Positions 34,640-45,785 of a DNA stretch of 64,000 nt are shown here, piece after piece; position 1 is the first letter of the stretch, and every line of letters begins with the position of its first letter. This DNA comes from Onchidella celtica (lineage: Eukaryota; Mollusca; Gastropoda; Systellommatophora; Onchidiidae): positions 16,208,450-16,272,449 of the forward strand of contig OZ007581.1 in assembly GCA_963931925.1 (NCBI GenBank), in the 5' to 3' direction. The notes under the pieces were generated by a model. That model did no database searches. It saw only the letters and a list, made by a program, of their open reading frames with translations, and was not told where the DNA came from. The position numbers and the translations under genes are program-made.

Positions 34640-37600
34640 GGTGGGAGCGGCTTTTCAGCTGCATTGATCAACTACCGCCCGCCGTAACCTGGGCAGCCCC
34701 CAGGCAGTTGGGTGTTGTTCCGCCACGTCAGCCTGCTTCATAAGGTGGTTGGAGCTAGACCAAAAGTCAAAAAGCTGACGTAAAGTGTGCACCTGGCAAA
34801 AACAGAAAAATACTAAAACTTGGTACCTGGAACGTCAGAACAATGCGCCCAGGCTTGCAACAGCAAGATCTCACTGATATTGACTCCATCAGGAAATCCC
34901 AAATTATTGATCGAGAACTTCAGCTACTAAACATCGACATCGCTGCCCTTCAAGAAACTCGACTTCCCGACTCCGGGTCAGTCAAAGAAGAAAACTACAC
35001 CTTCTTCTGGCAGGGCCTTAGCAGCGAACAGCCGAGAATCCACGGCGTGGGCTTCGCCGTAAAAAACTCCCTTATCAATTCGATCGCAACTCCAATTGGA
35101 GTGTCAGAACGCATCATGACACTCAGACTGAACACCCGGTCTGGTTTTACCAACATTATCTGTGTCTATGCCCCAACACTTACCTCCTCTGACGAAACCA
35201 AAGACATTTTCTACGAGGCATTGCAGAGGACTCTCCACAACATCCCTCTCACCGAAGGCCTGCTAATTCTGGGTGACTTTAACGCTCGAGTGGGAGCAGA
35301 TCACTCCGCATGGCCAAAGTGCATTGGGCACTTCGGCATTGGCAACATCAACGAAAACGGGCAGCGCCTTCTGGAGCTATGCTCCGTAAACTCATTATGT
35401 GTTACAAACACGTACTTTGACCTTAAGAGATGCCAAAGAACATCATGGCGCCATCCCAGGTCTGGCCATTGGCATCAATTAGATCTTATTCTCTCAAGGA
35501 GGAAGAGTTTGGGCTGTATAAAAATAACTCGTTCCCTCCACAGTGCTGACTGTGACACCGACCATGCACTGGTAGTCAGCAAAATCAAAATTTCGGCCAA
35601 GAAAATATACAGATCAAAAGCCCCTTCAATCCCTAAGATCAATGTAACAGCAATCAGAGATGAATCAAATAGAAAGTCATTTGAAAAGTTATTTGCTGAA
35701 AGCATGGATAATGTCACCCAATGTGACTCGGTAGATGAAACATGGAACACTCTCAGTTCAAAAATTCATGACTGTGCCATCAAGTCTTTTGGACAGCATA
35801 AAGTTTCAAACAACGACTGGGTAGCCCAGAACAGCGAAATTCTCCTACCTCTCATTGAGCAAAAGAAATCTGCTTTCAATGAGTATAACAAAAATTGCAA
35901 TCAGAGTACAAAAACTTGTTTGAAAAATGCAAAAGCTAAACTTCAGCTGGAGGTAAGACGTTGCGCCAACAAATACTGGACAGACTTGTGTAACAGCATA
36001 CAAGAGGCAAATGAAAAGGGAGATATGAAAACCGCCTTTAGTCAGATGAAAGTAGCTCTTGGGCCAATCATCACCAAAAGCGCCCCACTTAAGTCTGTAA
36101 ATGGTGAACCCATCACAGATAAAAATGAACAACTGAATAGGTGGGTAGAGCATTACTCTCTGTTGTATTCAACTGAGAAAAATATTCCACCAGATTTTGA
36201 GGAACACCTCCAAAAACTGCCAATAATGGCCGAACTTGACGCTGAACCTTCCTTAGTCGAGCTTTCCAATGCAATCGACCACCTGTCTGCTGGAAAAGCC
36301 ACAGGAAGTGACAACATTCCTGCAGGGGTATTAAAAGACCTAAAAGGCCCACTATTACCACACCTGTATAATCTGTTACTGCAGTGTTGGAAAGAAGGCG
36401 TGATACCACATGATATGAGAGACGCCAAAATTGTCACACTTTACAAGAACAAAGGAGACAAAGGCGACTGCAACAACTATCGAGGCATATCCCTCCTCAG
36501 CATTACTGGAAAGGCTTTTGCTCGCGTCATCCTCTGCCGCCTTCAAAAACTGGCGGAAAAAGTCTTACCAGAAACACAATGTGGCTTTCGAAGCAAACGA
36601 TCAACTATTGACATGATATTTGCACTTCGGCAAATCCAAGAAAAATGTAAAGAACAAAACAGGCCGCTTATAACATGCTTTGTGGACCTAACAAAGGCTT
36701 TCGACACCGTAAGCCGATCTGGCCTGTATGCAGTCCTTAAATCCATAGGCTGTCCACCAACATTGCTAAAACTTATTGCATCCTTCCACACTGACATGAG
36801 GGCATGTGTCAACTTTGAGGGCTGCACATCCAATTCATTTGCTGTAAACAGCGGTGTGAAGCAGGGATGTGTTCTTGCTCCTACCTTATTTGGTATATAT
36901 TTTGCAGCCCTACTCAAGAATGCCTTTGGTCAATGTTCAGGTGGAGTACTTATTAACACCAGAGTGGACGGCTCCATTTTTAATATTGCCAGACTAAAAG
37001 CAAAATCTCGTACAGAGCATATTATGTTACAAGAGCTCCTCTTCGCAGATGATGCTGCAATCATGGCCCACGATGAAACCACGCTCCAGGCTCTCATCAA
37101 TAGCCTTGCCAAAGCCTGTGACAAATTCATGCTAAAGATCAGTGTCTCAAAAACTGTAGTTTTGACACAAGGCTTGAGAAACCCCAACCCAATCATGCTG
37201 AATGGCTCTCCTCTGGTGCAAGTGGGAAAATTCTGCTACCTAGGCTCAACCATCAGTGGTAGCACAGACATAACAACTGAAATAAATGCCAGAATAGGAA
37301 AGGCGGCCACAGCTTTTGGCAAACTCTCAAAAAGGGTGTGGAACAATAGCAAGCTGACCATCAAAACAAAGGTACTCGTGTACCAAACTTGCGTCCTAAG
37401 CACCCTGCTGTATGGCTCAGAGACATGGACCACCTACTCCAAACATGAAAGATCCCTCAACTCCTTCCACCTGCGCTGCCTACGCAAAATTCTCAAGATC
37501 AAGTGGCAAGACAGGATCTCAAATATCGAAGTTCTGAGCCGAGCCAACATTCCATCAACTCAGGCTCTCCTAGGCAAAAAAAGACTGCGGTGGCTTGGAC

Positions 37601-38032
37601 ATCTCCAACGTATGGAAAATGATCGCATCCCCAGACAAATTCTCTACGGGGAACTTGCTACTGGCAACCGACCCAGAGGTAGGCCACATCTGCGATTCAA
37701 AGACACTTGCAAGGTCACGATGAAAGCATTCAACATCGACCCCAATGAATGGGAGAACCTTGCAAATGATCGAAGCAGATGGAGACAAAAATTGCGCAGT
37801 GGCACGCTCGCAATAGACTTCAAGGCAAAAGAAACATACCTGACAAAACGACAGAGGCGGAATGAAAACACTCGCCAAAGTGAACCCAAAAGACTGACCT
37901 GCAATCACTGCCATCGCACTCTCGGGTCAAACATTGGTAGAATAAGCCACGAGAGAAGCTGTCAGTCAAAGTGAAAGTGAATATTCTAGCTGCTAAGACC
38001 GTCTGTAAAGACGCTAAAGGCCATGATGATGA
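34640..38032 (+). mobile_element. Full-length non-LTR retrotransposon (LINE), 3.39 kb
   Basis: Bounded by AAACTAATATC at 34629-34639 and 38034-38044 (TAAACTAATATC if the shared T is counted), a clear 11-12-bp target-site duplication. It starts GGTGGGAGCGG, has a ~200-base 5' leader, one long ORF, a short 3' UTR and a (GAT)n tail. Complete ends, duplication and an intact ORF show a young insertion. Small size, a single ORF and a short tandem tail resemble RTE-like or related APE-type clades, but I cannot fix the clade by eye. Confidence 0.9.
34843..37974 (+). CDS. LINE endonuclease-reverse transcriptase, intact
   Basis: Uninterrupted frame of 1,043 codons from the ATG. The endonuclease signature GTWNVRTM begins before this ATG, in the same open frame, so the true start is probably upstream. 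Domains: APE-type endonuclease, residues ~1-245 (ALQETRLP, ICVYAPT, LGDFNARVG, DTDHALV); reverse transcriptase, ~480-800 (YRGISLLS, QCGFRSKRSTIDMIFALRQI, CFVDLTKAFDTV, GVKQGCVLAPTLFGIYFA, catalytic FADD near 735, YLGSTIS); C-terminal RWLGHLQRM and GNRPRGRPHLRFKD region; and a C2HC-like finger CNHCHRTLG...HERSC near 1018-1040. Acts in target-primed reverse transcription of its own RNA. All catalytic residues I can identify are present, so the element may be competent. Confidence 0.93.
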   Translation: MRPGLQQQDLTDIDSIRKSQIIDRELQLLNIDIAALQETRLPDSGSVKEENYTFFWQGLSSEQPRIHGVGFAVKNSLINSIATPIGVSERIMTLRLNTRSGFTNIICVYAPTLTSSDETKDIFYEALQRTLHNIPLTEGLLILGDFNARVGADHSAWPKCIGHFGIGNINENGQRLLELCSVNSLCVTNTYFDLKRCQRTSWRHPRSGHWHQLDLILSRRKSLGCIKITRSLHSADCDTDHALVVSKIKISAKKIYRSKAPSIPKINVTAIRDESNRKSFEKLFAESMDNVTQCDSVDETWNTLSSKIHDCAIKSFGQHKVSNNDWVAQNSEILLPLIEQKKSAFNEYNKNCNQSTKTCLKNAKAKLQLEVRRCANKYWTDLCNSIQEANEKGDMKTAFSQMKVALGPIITKSAPLKSVNGEPITDKNEQLNRWVEHYSLLYSTEKNIPPDFEEHLQKLPIMAELDAEPSLVELSNAIDHLSAGKATGSDNIPAGVLKDLKGPLLPHLYNLLLQCWKEGVIPHDMRDAKIVTLYKNKGDKGDCNNYRGISLLSITGKAFARVILCRLQKLAEKVLPETQCGFRSKRSTIDMIFALRQIQEKCKEQNRPLITCFVDLTKAFDTVSRSGLYAVLKSIGCPPTLLKLIASFHTDMRACVNFEGCTSNSFAVNSGVKQGCVLAPTLFGIYFAALLKNAFGQCSGGVLINTRVDGSIFNIARLKAKSRTEHIMLQELLFADDAAIMAHDETTLQALINSLAKACDKFMLKISVSKTVVLTQGLRNPNPIMLNGSPLVQVGKFCYLGSTISGSTDITTEINARIGKAATAFGKLSKRVWNNSKLTIKTKVLVYQTCVLSTLLYGSETWTTYSKHERSLNSFHLRCLRKILKIKWQDRISNIEVLSRANIPSTQALLGKKRLRWLGHLQRMENDRIPRQILYGELATGNRPRGRPHLRFKDTCKVTMKAFNIDPNEWENLANDRSRWRQKLRSGTLAIDFKAKETYLTKRQRRNENTRQSEPKRLTCNHCHRTLGSNIGRISHERSCQSK

Positions 38033-38044
38033 TAAACTAATATC

Positions 38045-38502
38045 TTATTAATCTTTGTTTTATCCCCATTACGTGATAGGAAAGAACCTGAGACAGGCAG
38101 TAACCATCCCATTTCTATTTTTTGCCATTAATTTTAATACCATAGCCATGAGGAAAGGTTATGTTTTCATAAATTTCTGGTTTGAAACAAAACACTTATT
38201 TTGTCTGCTAGCTTCTGTGGAGAATTATTGGATGGCCATAAGGCAATGTGTGGGTGATTCCAATGGGGCATGCCAGATTAACTGTTGATCTGTGTTTTAG
38301 CTCTTGGGAGAAGTGGAGATTAAATCAAATCACATGTAATTTGCCATATAAATGATATTAAATATGTTGTCTTATTTTTGTGTCTTTTCTAGATCGTTTA
38401 AATTTTTTTTCAAGTCCATTCCAAATGTTGATTCTCATCTACCGTCAGCCCATTCTAACAAACATGTACATTAATGTTATCATGATTTCTATTAGGTAAT
38501 TC

Positions 38503-38504
<2 letters not shown>
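38045..38504. other. Intergenic, nothing recognised
   Basis: Right flank of the LINE insertion up to the CA repeat. A 77-codon frame at 38055-38288 shows no domain. Confidence 0.6.
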
Positions 38505-38537
<33 letters not shown>

Positions 38538-38546
38538 TACACACAA

Positions 38547-38577
<31 letters not shown>

Positions 38578-38602
38578 ACACACACACACACGCGCGCGCG
38601 TC
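38505..38602. repeat. (CA)n microsatellite with CGCG end
   Basis: About 90 bases of CA dinucleotides interrupted by AAATA/AAACA and ending CGCGCGCG. It occupies the place that in copy A holds the 32-bp CA-rich minisatellite. Confidence 0.9.
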
Positions 38603-39611
38603 AATACAAAAAGCAAATCATTTTTTCTAAACTACGTATTTAATATTATTTTTTAAAAACTGAAACAAACTAACACATTGTTAAAAAAATTTTTTTTTTA
38701 TTTATATAAGTGGTTTTCTATGTGGACAATGTTAATTTAAATGAATAAACCCAAACAGTTTAGTGTGAATCTCAATAATCCTTTATCTACTTAACATGTC
38801 CTCGTATTGTGTTCTATTGTAATATTCTCCGACATCCACTTGTAAGTGTTTTTCCTCAATAATCCACTCTCATCCTCAAACCTCTGAGAGCTCAATGTGA
38901 CATCATTCAGTTACAAAGAAAAACTGTCCTAAATAATTAACTTTTCAGTCTATCTGTAAATGTGCTGATATTTTCACTTTTTCTGGTGTCAAAACTAATG
39001 CTGGTCCACAATAATATTAAGGCCCAACAAAAGAAAAAGTCTTCTCACTACGAGATAAACTGACTGTGGGTGCCTCAAGAAATTTGGCGTCCATTAACTG
39101 TCTACAGGTATTATTTAAAAACTAAAACACAAAATCTTGAAGTCTGTTCTTTTCTTAATAATTAGCCAATGGTGTGACTTATGAATTGGGAGAATGAGTG
39201 ATGGTGGGTGCGATCGTGTTATTAATCTGGCAGATCTATCTGAATTTTCTGAAAACGATTTAGAGTACATTTTGGGATTCTAAGTCTCTATAACAACGAG
39301 TTGCAATCATCAAGTCTGGATATAATGCGCAATTACGATTTTATAATTCTATCTATTCACAATACATAATCACATGGTGTATGTCCAAAATCATGTCTCG
39401 TGTTATCAGAGTAATCCCACAATGCAGATCAATTAACAAAATAGAATTTTTATGGAACATCTAGGCACAATAGTGTTGAAAAATAAACCCTTCTCACCAA
39501 CAAGGAATCTGACAAAAGGCATCTTCATCAATCAAGAATTCCCGACTGGGGGTAAATCTTGGGTTTTGCGTTTAAGTTTCGTCTACCCCGGGGGTCACTG
39601 TCACTGTGACT

Positions 39612-39785
39612 GATCCCATAACCCGCCGGGATCGTAGGGGCGCCGCAAAGACGAACGCTGCACCAGCTGGCTCCACTTGTGGCGGTTGTGGGCGAGTGCC
39701 TGGGTTGTGGGAAAGCTCATCTTGGTGCCTTCCGCAGTGTTGTCTGCCCATTTCTTCCTCCGTCTGCCTCGCCTTCTCTTCCCCT
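39612..39785 (-). pseudogene. 3'-terminal fragment of another LINE ORF
   Basis: On the minus strand, GRRRKKWADNTAEGTKMSFP is followed by TTQALAHNRHKWSQLVQRSS and RRPYDPGGLWDQSQ then a stop. This is the conserved end of a LINE ORF2 (RWADNI...ALAHDRxxW..LV type), different from the LINE at 34640. It is followed on the same strand by CCCCGGGGTAGACG-type 3' UTR. It is a 5'-truncated copy, as is common for LINEs. Confidence 0.75.
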
Positions 39786-40552
39786 GTAATGTTCCTTGTT
39801 CCCGGGAGGGTGGGGGGGGGGTAATTTTCTGATTCTACATTTAAGCATAAATCTGAAGCTAAGAAGAAATCTGTAAATTAATGTACTAAATATACTATCA
39901 AATATTGCCAAGGGTAGAGGACGAAAAAGGTTGGGAATCCTTGTCTTAGAGGAGACTTTTAAAAATATATTTATGTACATAAGCAACAGGCATGCCATAT
40001 ATGTTCTTGCAGCTACCGCTGACAATATGTTATGTAAGAAGCGTCACAGCCTATCCGAAAAGCCACATTTATACCTGTACATAATTATACTTAAATTTTA
40101 AGAACGAAAACACCGGGTGAAATTTGACCAAAAAAACCCCCAAAAAATGGAGATAGATATTGGATTATTGTTCTTCAACATCATGGAAAGAAAAAAAGAA
40201 CAGTTTATAGAATATATAGTGAGAAATGTAGAATATATATATTCATTTTACTCATATAATGATGCAATCAAATAGAACTTAAGTCTTGCATAGCGAGTAA
40301 AGTGAAAGGTTACATAAAACATGGTTTGCTCTGTTTGTGTTTTTAAAGTAACTCTCCTAATAAAGAGATATGTACAGAAATAGAATATTGTATCACGAGA
40401 AACAGGAAAGCAAGGCTTTGTATTACTACCCTTATAACGCAAAGGCCATGTCATTTTTCAATGGTGAGAACTGGAGAAATTGTATTTAAAGTCCTCAGCT
40501 GTGCAAATACACAAATCAGTACCATAATGAACATCAGAATAATAATGATAAT

Positions 40553-40700
40553 GCATGTCATAGTACATATAATAATACATGTCATAATAACAATACATGT
40601 CATAATAATACATGTCATAATAATACATGTCATAATAACAATACATGTCATAATAATACATGCCATGATAATAATATATGTCACAATAATAATGCATGTC
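40553..40700. repeat. 15-bp tandem repeat (CATAATAATACATGT)
   Basis: About nine near-perfect or variant units. Frames in all directions read as Met/Ile/Tyr/His-rich, explaining the overlapping ORFs there. It is the counterpart of the 17-bp array at 11340. Confidence 0.85.
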
Positions 40701-41108
40701 ATAATAATAATGTACTAAACTAAAAAAAACTTCAGTCATTGTGTACCGGAATAATAATTTTATAATAGTAATAATCATAATAATGTACTAACTAAAATGA
40801 CTTGAATCATTGTGTACCGGAATCTCTGCACACATAGTGCACAACTCTCTGCACAACTAACCTGTTACTGATTTTTACTCAATGTTATGAAGCAATCTCT
40901 TTGCATATATTCTTGCAATTTTAAATGAGAGGGTATATTTAGTTAAAACAAAATGGCTTAGAATGGCATGTCAAATCTGGATACATGGATTCACTCAGGG
41001 ATGGGGTTACCTTGATAAACATAAAACGTAGTTCATTCATTTCCACGGGGTCTATAACGAAGACGGCCCCAAAACGGGAATAGAGTTGAAGAGAAAGTTC
41101 CTTCTTAA

Positions 41109-42777
41109 CCCCGTGTTCACACCAGAGATCCGCTTTCGTTAAATTTCGTACTATGCACAAACGGACTAGGTCAGTGTCATGGTTTAAGTGTACTATAATT
41201 GCCGTGCTGGGTCACGACTTGCAAGGAGTTGATTTTTCACGGTCTCGTTGATTATAACCAGCGTAATTTGTCCTTGAACTGTTCTCGTGAACAGTTTGTG
41301 TTTTGAAACACTTTTTCTTAGAGATGGAAAGAAAGTGGGGCGAGATAGAATAAATGTATAAGTTAGGAGTGACAGTGCAATTCTCGACCCCGTGATTTTG
41401 ATGAACACTTAGAAGGGAAGAGAAGGGGTGAATAAGGATAGATAGTTTAAGACGCTTAGTCGCGTTCAGAAATTCGTACATAAAATGTAGAAAGCACGAG
41501 GGTTTAAAGATTTCAGTAATTGTTTTGACATTTTAAATTGACCTTGTCTGTTTTTAGTACAAGGCCGTGACCAACTCCCACGTAGAATATATTAATACTG
41601 CGAGATGAGCTCGCATGGATGCACCAATCAAATCTAGGGATTTGGACGGTAGTTTGCAGGTGGCTGCACAGTATAAAAGTGTAGCCATACCTATGTCCAT
41701 TACTCCATACAGAAAACTCCAATCTGTGCAGGCGTCGGCACGATTCTGCCTGAAGAATCCTAAGTCTGTTCGATGTCATGTCTAGTCCACTATAGACATT
41801 TGAGATGAAGCCATATGCTTGAATGAGATATGCCCACTGCTATTGTCCACTGTTCCCTGGTTGTTTCTAACACCAGGGACCAAGCGTAAGTGTTTGTCCA
41901 TTGATGACTCAGCAATGAACGAGGAGCTGAACATAAGTTATCCACTAGGACAGGATTGCCGCATATATTAGGAATGCTACCCAAGACTGCAAGACAAAGA
42001 TTTATATTGACTTGCAATTAGTATGAATGTATGGCATCCACATCTGTGAATTGGGATTGATTTGTCTGGATGAGGCTGGGAATTGCCAGCCCATCCTAGA
42101 GTAGATATCTAGACTTAGCTACGTCAGTTTATATTGACGAGCTCGATCCATTATAAGCGGTAGGCACAAATAGCTGAGATGACATCGTCGCCAGAGCCCA
42201 TATTAGTATATTGATTGATATATAGTAGGCAGACCAGATCTGAGAGATATATAATTAGTACTTAAATTGTTAGTGAGTCAGAATTATCATAATATTATAG
42301 GAATCTAGAGAAGACTTCGAGTGACATATTATTGAATTTAGATTTGATGCTGCTGATGTTGTATTCACTATGTAATAGATCTAGACAAAATTGTTAGGGT
42401 AATTAATGTAATTAAATTTGTGGCCCTGCAGGTCTGTTTATGAAACTTATTCAGATTGTTCTTAGTGTGTGGCATGGTACGAAAGATTGAATATTAAATA
42501 CCTCTCGATTTAAATGCAGTCATAATACCATCATTGAGAAGACCCTCTTCATAACAGCTAGAGGGGACTTTAGTCCAGAACCCTAACACTGGAGGGCACT
42601 ATCACCCAGTCCAGATTCGTAACAGTCAGTCTTTATAATTATGTCGCCTATTGGTGTTCTCAACTAACTTACTAGAGTCAGTGAGAACATCAATAGACGA
42701 GATATAAAGATTTACGTCATCCGTTCGTGAGTGGTACTAAAAATTAACGATAGCAGATCTCTGATGTGAACGTGGGA
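41109..42777. mobile_element. PIF/Harbinger-type MITE (copy B), split by an LTR
   Basis: Left half from 41109 (CCCCGTGTTCACACCAGAGA) and right half ending near 42777 (GATCTCTGATGTGAACGTG reading outward), with TAA on both sides. It is orthologous to 12259-12475 in copy A. The LTR at 41175-42624 lies inside it. Confidence 0.75.
41175..42624. mobile_element. Solo LTR, 1.45 kb
   Basis: Starts TGTCATGG, ends CGTAACA, and is flanked by GTCAG at 41170-41174 and 42625-42629. Copy A has no insertion at the matching place in the MITE. A TATA box (CAGTATAAAAGTG, near 41669) suggests a U3 promoter on the plus strand. No gag or pol is present, so it is probably the product of LTR-LTR recombination. Short ORFs inside have no recognisable domain. 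Confidence 0.8.
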
Positions 42778-43465
42778 TAATTCTCTCTTGGGCCAGTGAC
42801 AAGTACAACAGAAAACATTAATGTTAACTTGCGGTGACATTTGAATTTATGATAGAAACAGTAATAGAACTATTGGAAGTACTCATTTGTATTATTAATA
42901 GTGTTTGTGTATTACTAGATCCAGATCTAGTTACTCACTCGGCACACAGATTATGTAGATCCAGGTAGAAAACAACACGCAGAATCGGCACACAGATTAT
43001 GTAGATCTAGATAGAAAACAACTCACAACTGGCACAGTAACACCCGCATGGCCCATGCAAAAGCCAGGCGGCACAGAAACTCATGCCCTCAAACTTTGAA
43101 ACGCAAACGGAGGTTTAAAGTCGAAACAAAACAAAGGCAGGAGGGAGGCCATCATTGTTGAGGAGAAAGCATTATTCGATATTTTTAGGCCTATTTTCAT
43201 TGATTACAAAATTACGATACTTCGCTTTCAAGTCAAAGGAATAGACATAGTAGCAAAACGAACTATCTTTCACGTGCAATTTTTCAGGTCTGGGCATTTC
43301 TTCCTCCCTCACTCCCTCCCAAAGAAAAGAAAACAAACCCGCCGACCGGCGCTGCACTGTGGCGACGAAGTGACTGCTCCAGTTATAACTGGGCTGCAAT
43401 GGCACAAAGGCAAATTTCCCAAATGGGATTAAAGAGTTATACAAATACAAAATACAAAAATCCAG
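42778..43465. other. Duplication-B flank with SINE-body remnant
   Basis: Two near-identical ~60-bp units (ACACAGATTATGTAGATC) lie at 42945-43030. At 43330-43440 is the partner of the 11714-11830 segment (GGCGCTGCACTGTGGCGACG). No gene. Confidence 0.5.
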
Positions 43466-43500
43466 TCTCTTTTTTTGTCAGCCTCTTGTGTTTATTCGAG

Positions 43501-44558
43501 TGTAATGGGGTGAACCATTACAGGGCTGAGAACAGAGCTCGCTGCAGTGGAAGGGAGATAAACCCGTTATTTTGATCAGCTGGACCACTGGATGTGGTCA
43601 AGGGGCAGTAACCACACAGAAACCATAGATAATCTCCCCTTATTGTTTATCGCGCACTTGACATGAGTCATGCAGTGTTGAGTAACATTGCCAACTGATG
43701 TACTCACTGCGCCAATTTTAAATCATAGTCTTGGCGTGGTCTGTATTGTCCAGGATTGGTCAATTTAAGTGACCCTCCCTGGTGCCAGAAGTAGAAACTT
43801 GTTATGTATCACTACATTGTAAGTTTTGGTTAGTATATTTATCTTGTTAAGTAATATTTTATCAAGATGGTGTATTTACAACATACACGAGCAAGAGGGT
43901 AGCTTTTAAAAATGTTTTTATTTGTTTTAATGTTTTATTAGAATTGGCACTTAGTGAACTGTAAGGAGTAAATGGGTTGCGCGTGTTTGGGTGACGCTTA
44001 GATGATAGCCTGGGTCAATCAGTTCCACCCAAGTCTTCAAGACAGCAGGACGTGTCATTGTGTCCAGACTAACATAAAAGTAAAAGAAGTTGTAATTAAT
44101 ATTTCAAGATTTGTGAAGTGCCAGCTCTGATGATGTAGATCAAGTGTGAATTCATTTGGTTAATTCACCGCGCCTATCGGTTGGGTTTATCGTAATGTCT
44201 TGTTTATTGTATTGTGGTTTATTGTCTTGTTTATTGTACTGTTTATTGTCTTGTTTATTGTACTGTTTATTTGTCTTGTGTTTATTGGCATTGTGTTATT
44301 TGATTTGTTTCTTTTCTTTTTCTTTTAATAAAATTGTTGTCCTCTCAAAACCTGATAGTTTTGTTTGTATGTTTGTTTGTGTGAGATAGCTGTGTAGAGA
44401 GACCGCTCGTGTTCCCGGTCGTTACATATTTGGTGTCAGATTAGACCTAGCTATAGATAGAGAGAGACCCGCTCGGTCCCGTTCCTGTGTTACATTTTTT
44501 GGTGTCAGGAGTGGGATAGCTATTTAGGGAGACCCGCTCGGTCCCGTCCTGTGTCACA
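43501..44558 (+). mobile_element. LTR element with repeated LTR-end/PBS units
   Basis: Starts TGTAATGG and ends GTGTCACA, with CGAG at 43497-43500 and 44559-44562. The paralogous site in copy A (TTTATTCAAGCGTCTGGCAA near 12790) is uninterrupted. A (TTGTTTATTGTC)n-like array lies at 44215-44300. The last 200 bases contain three versions of GAGAGACCCGCTCGGTCCCG, two of them followed by TTACAT and TTTGGTGTCAG (PBS-like). The structure reads as repeated LTR-3'-end plus leader junctions, not a simple solo LTR. The same family reappears, inverted, at 63661-64000. Confidence 0.75.
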
Positions 44559-44562
44559 CGAG

Positions 44563-44995
44563 CTTCAGGCAATCCTTTAAAATTATTGCTCTGACAATAA
44601 AATACAGTGAGCTTCTACTTTGTTCCCTTTGCTAACCCCTGTGCACGAGACACCGTGTTCAACACAAGTTTGACTTGGTGCAATCTCCCTGGCTATAAAC
44701 GGGTGGGCAGAACTTTGACTAGCATAAGATCTGAAACAAGACTGTAGATTATTATGGGAAACTTTGTAGATCAAACTTTTTCAACCGGGGGTGGTTGGGG
44801 GGGGGGGTATTTCGATGTGAGAAATGTGGTTTGGGGACCTGAACAAAAGTAACATTAATAGCAAAAATCCCTGAAGTGACCTTTCAAATGTGGACACATT
44901 CTCGGTTGGAATTTCATAGTGTGATGAAAGAAAGGGAGAGAGAGAAGACTAAAAGCACAGGTTTGTCCCGGGCAATGCCAGGTACCTCATCTAGA
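44563..44995 (+). mobile_element. Helitron-like element in duplication B, right part
   Basis: Continuation, after the LTR insertion, of the repeat beginning at 43466; partner of 12640-13237. Ends CCCGGGCAATGCCAGG, then TACCTCATCTAG. Confidence 0.6.
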
Positions 44996-45295
44996 CGTCC
45001 TAAAACTAAAATACAACTCTTTTTTCGTGAAGAAAATCTGGTGGAGAAAAAAAAAAAACAGGTTCCCGATAAGAATTTGAAATTTAAAATTGAATTTAAA
45101 ACACAACAAACAAAAAAATGTTAACAATAATGAAATGAATACAATAATCCATTTGCATTAGAACTCTACATTCGCTGTTATTTCCAGCACTGACACTTTT
45201 TCTGTCTGAAATAAGATGGGTCTTACAAAACCCAGCAGTTTGTAATACTACATAAATTGAGCTTGTGTAAGTCAGCAGTAGACGCATTTTAAACA

Positions 45296-45785
45296 CTAGC
45301 TGAGTTGCCCGGCCCTGCCCGGGATAAATCAATTTATTAGTTTCAGTTCCTTTAGCTTTATTTTAATTTTGTTTGTTTGTTTTTATATAAGTTTTACTGC
45401 TCTCCTTTTGTGCGTTGACATCCTGCGCATCCCGTCAGCATCCGTCAAACGGCAATGATTTGCGCACGGGTTAGTTTGTTTGTTAGTGAACACATCGCAG
45501 GAAGTGATAACGTCATGTGTAGGCGGGAGTGGGCTATTATTAGAAACATACATCAATATCTTATTGATCGTAAATTTCGGATCAAACGGTCTCGTGAATT
45601 TAGTCTTTAATTATAACCGCATTTACCGATTAACTCAGAAATAACAAAAGGTTTTGTTTGTGTATAGCGATAGGAACAATGTTCGCTATCCCATAATTCT
45701 TTGTGCCAAATTTCAGGTCGGTGCGTTGTATAGTTTCCGAGTCCATAGGACTATTAGGGGTTTTGTTGTAGCTTTATTATGTAGA
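45296..45785 (-). mobile_element. Helitron, 490 bp, complete non-autonomous copy
   Basis: Read on the minus strand it begins TCTACATAATAAAGC (45785) and ends with a CCCGGGCAGGGCCGGGC hairpin, AACTCAG and CTAG (45296). It sits exactly between A and T, with no target duplication. Copy A has the uninterrupted site TTTTAAACATAAG (near 13520). These are all the structural criteria for a Helitron. It encodes no Rep-helicase. Confidence 0.85.

Noticed and set aside
35475..37914. Minus-strand ORFs of 60-124 codons opposite the LINE
   Set aside because: Antisense shadows of the reverse transcriptase frame.
34843..37974. Host single-exon gene
   Set aside because: All motifs are LINE EN-RT and the unit has element ends and a target-site duplication.
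40451..40778. Met/Ile/Tyr-rich ORFs of about 85-106 codons on both strands
   Set aside because: Created by the 15-bp ATAATACATGTCATA tandem repeat.
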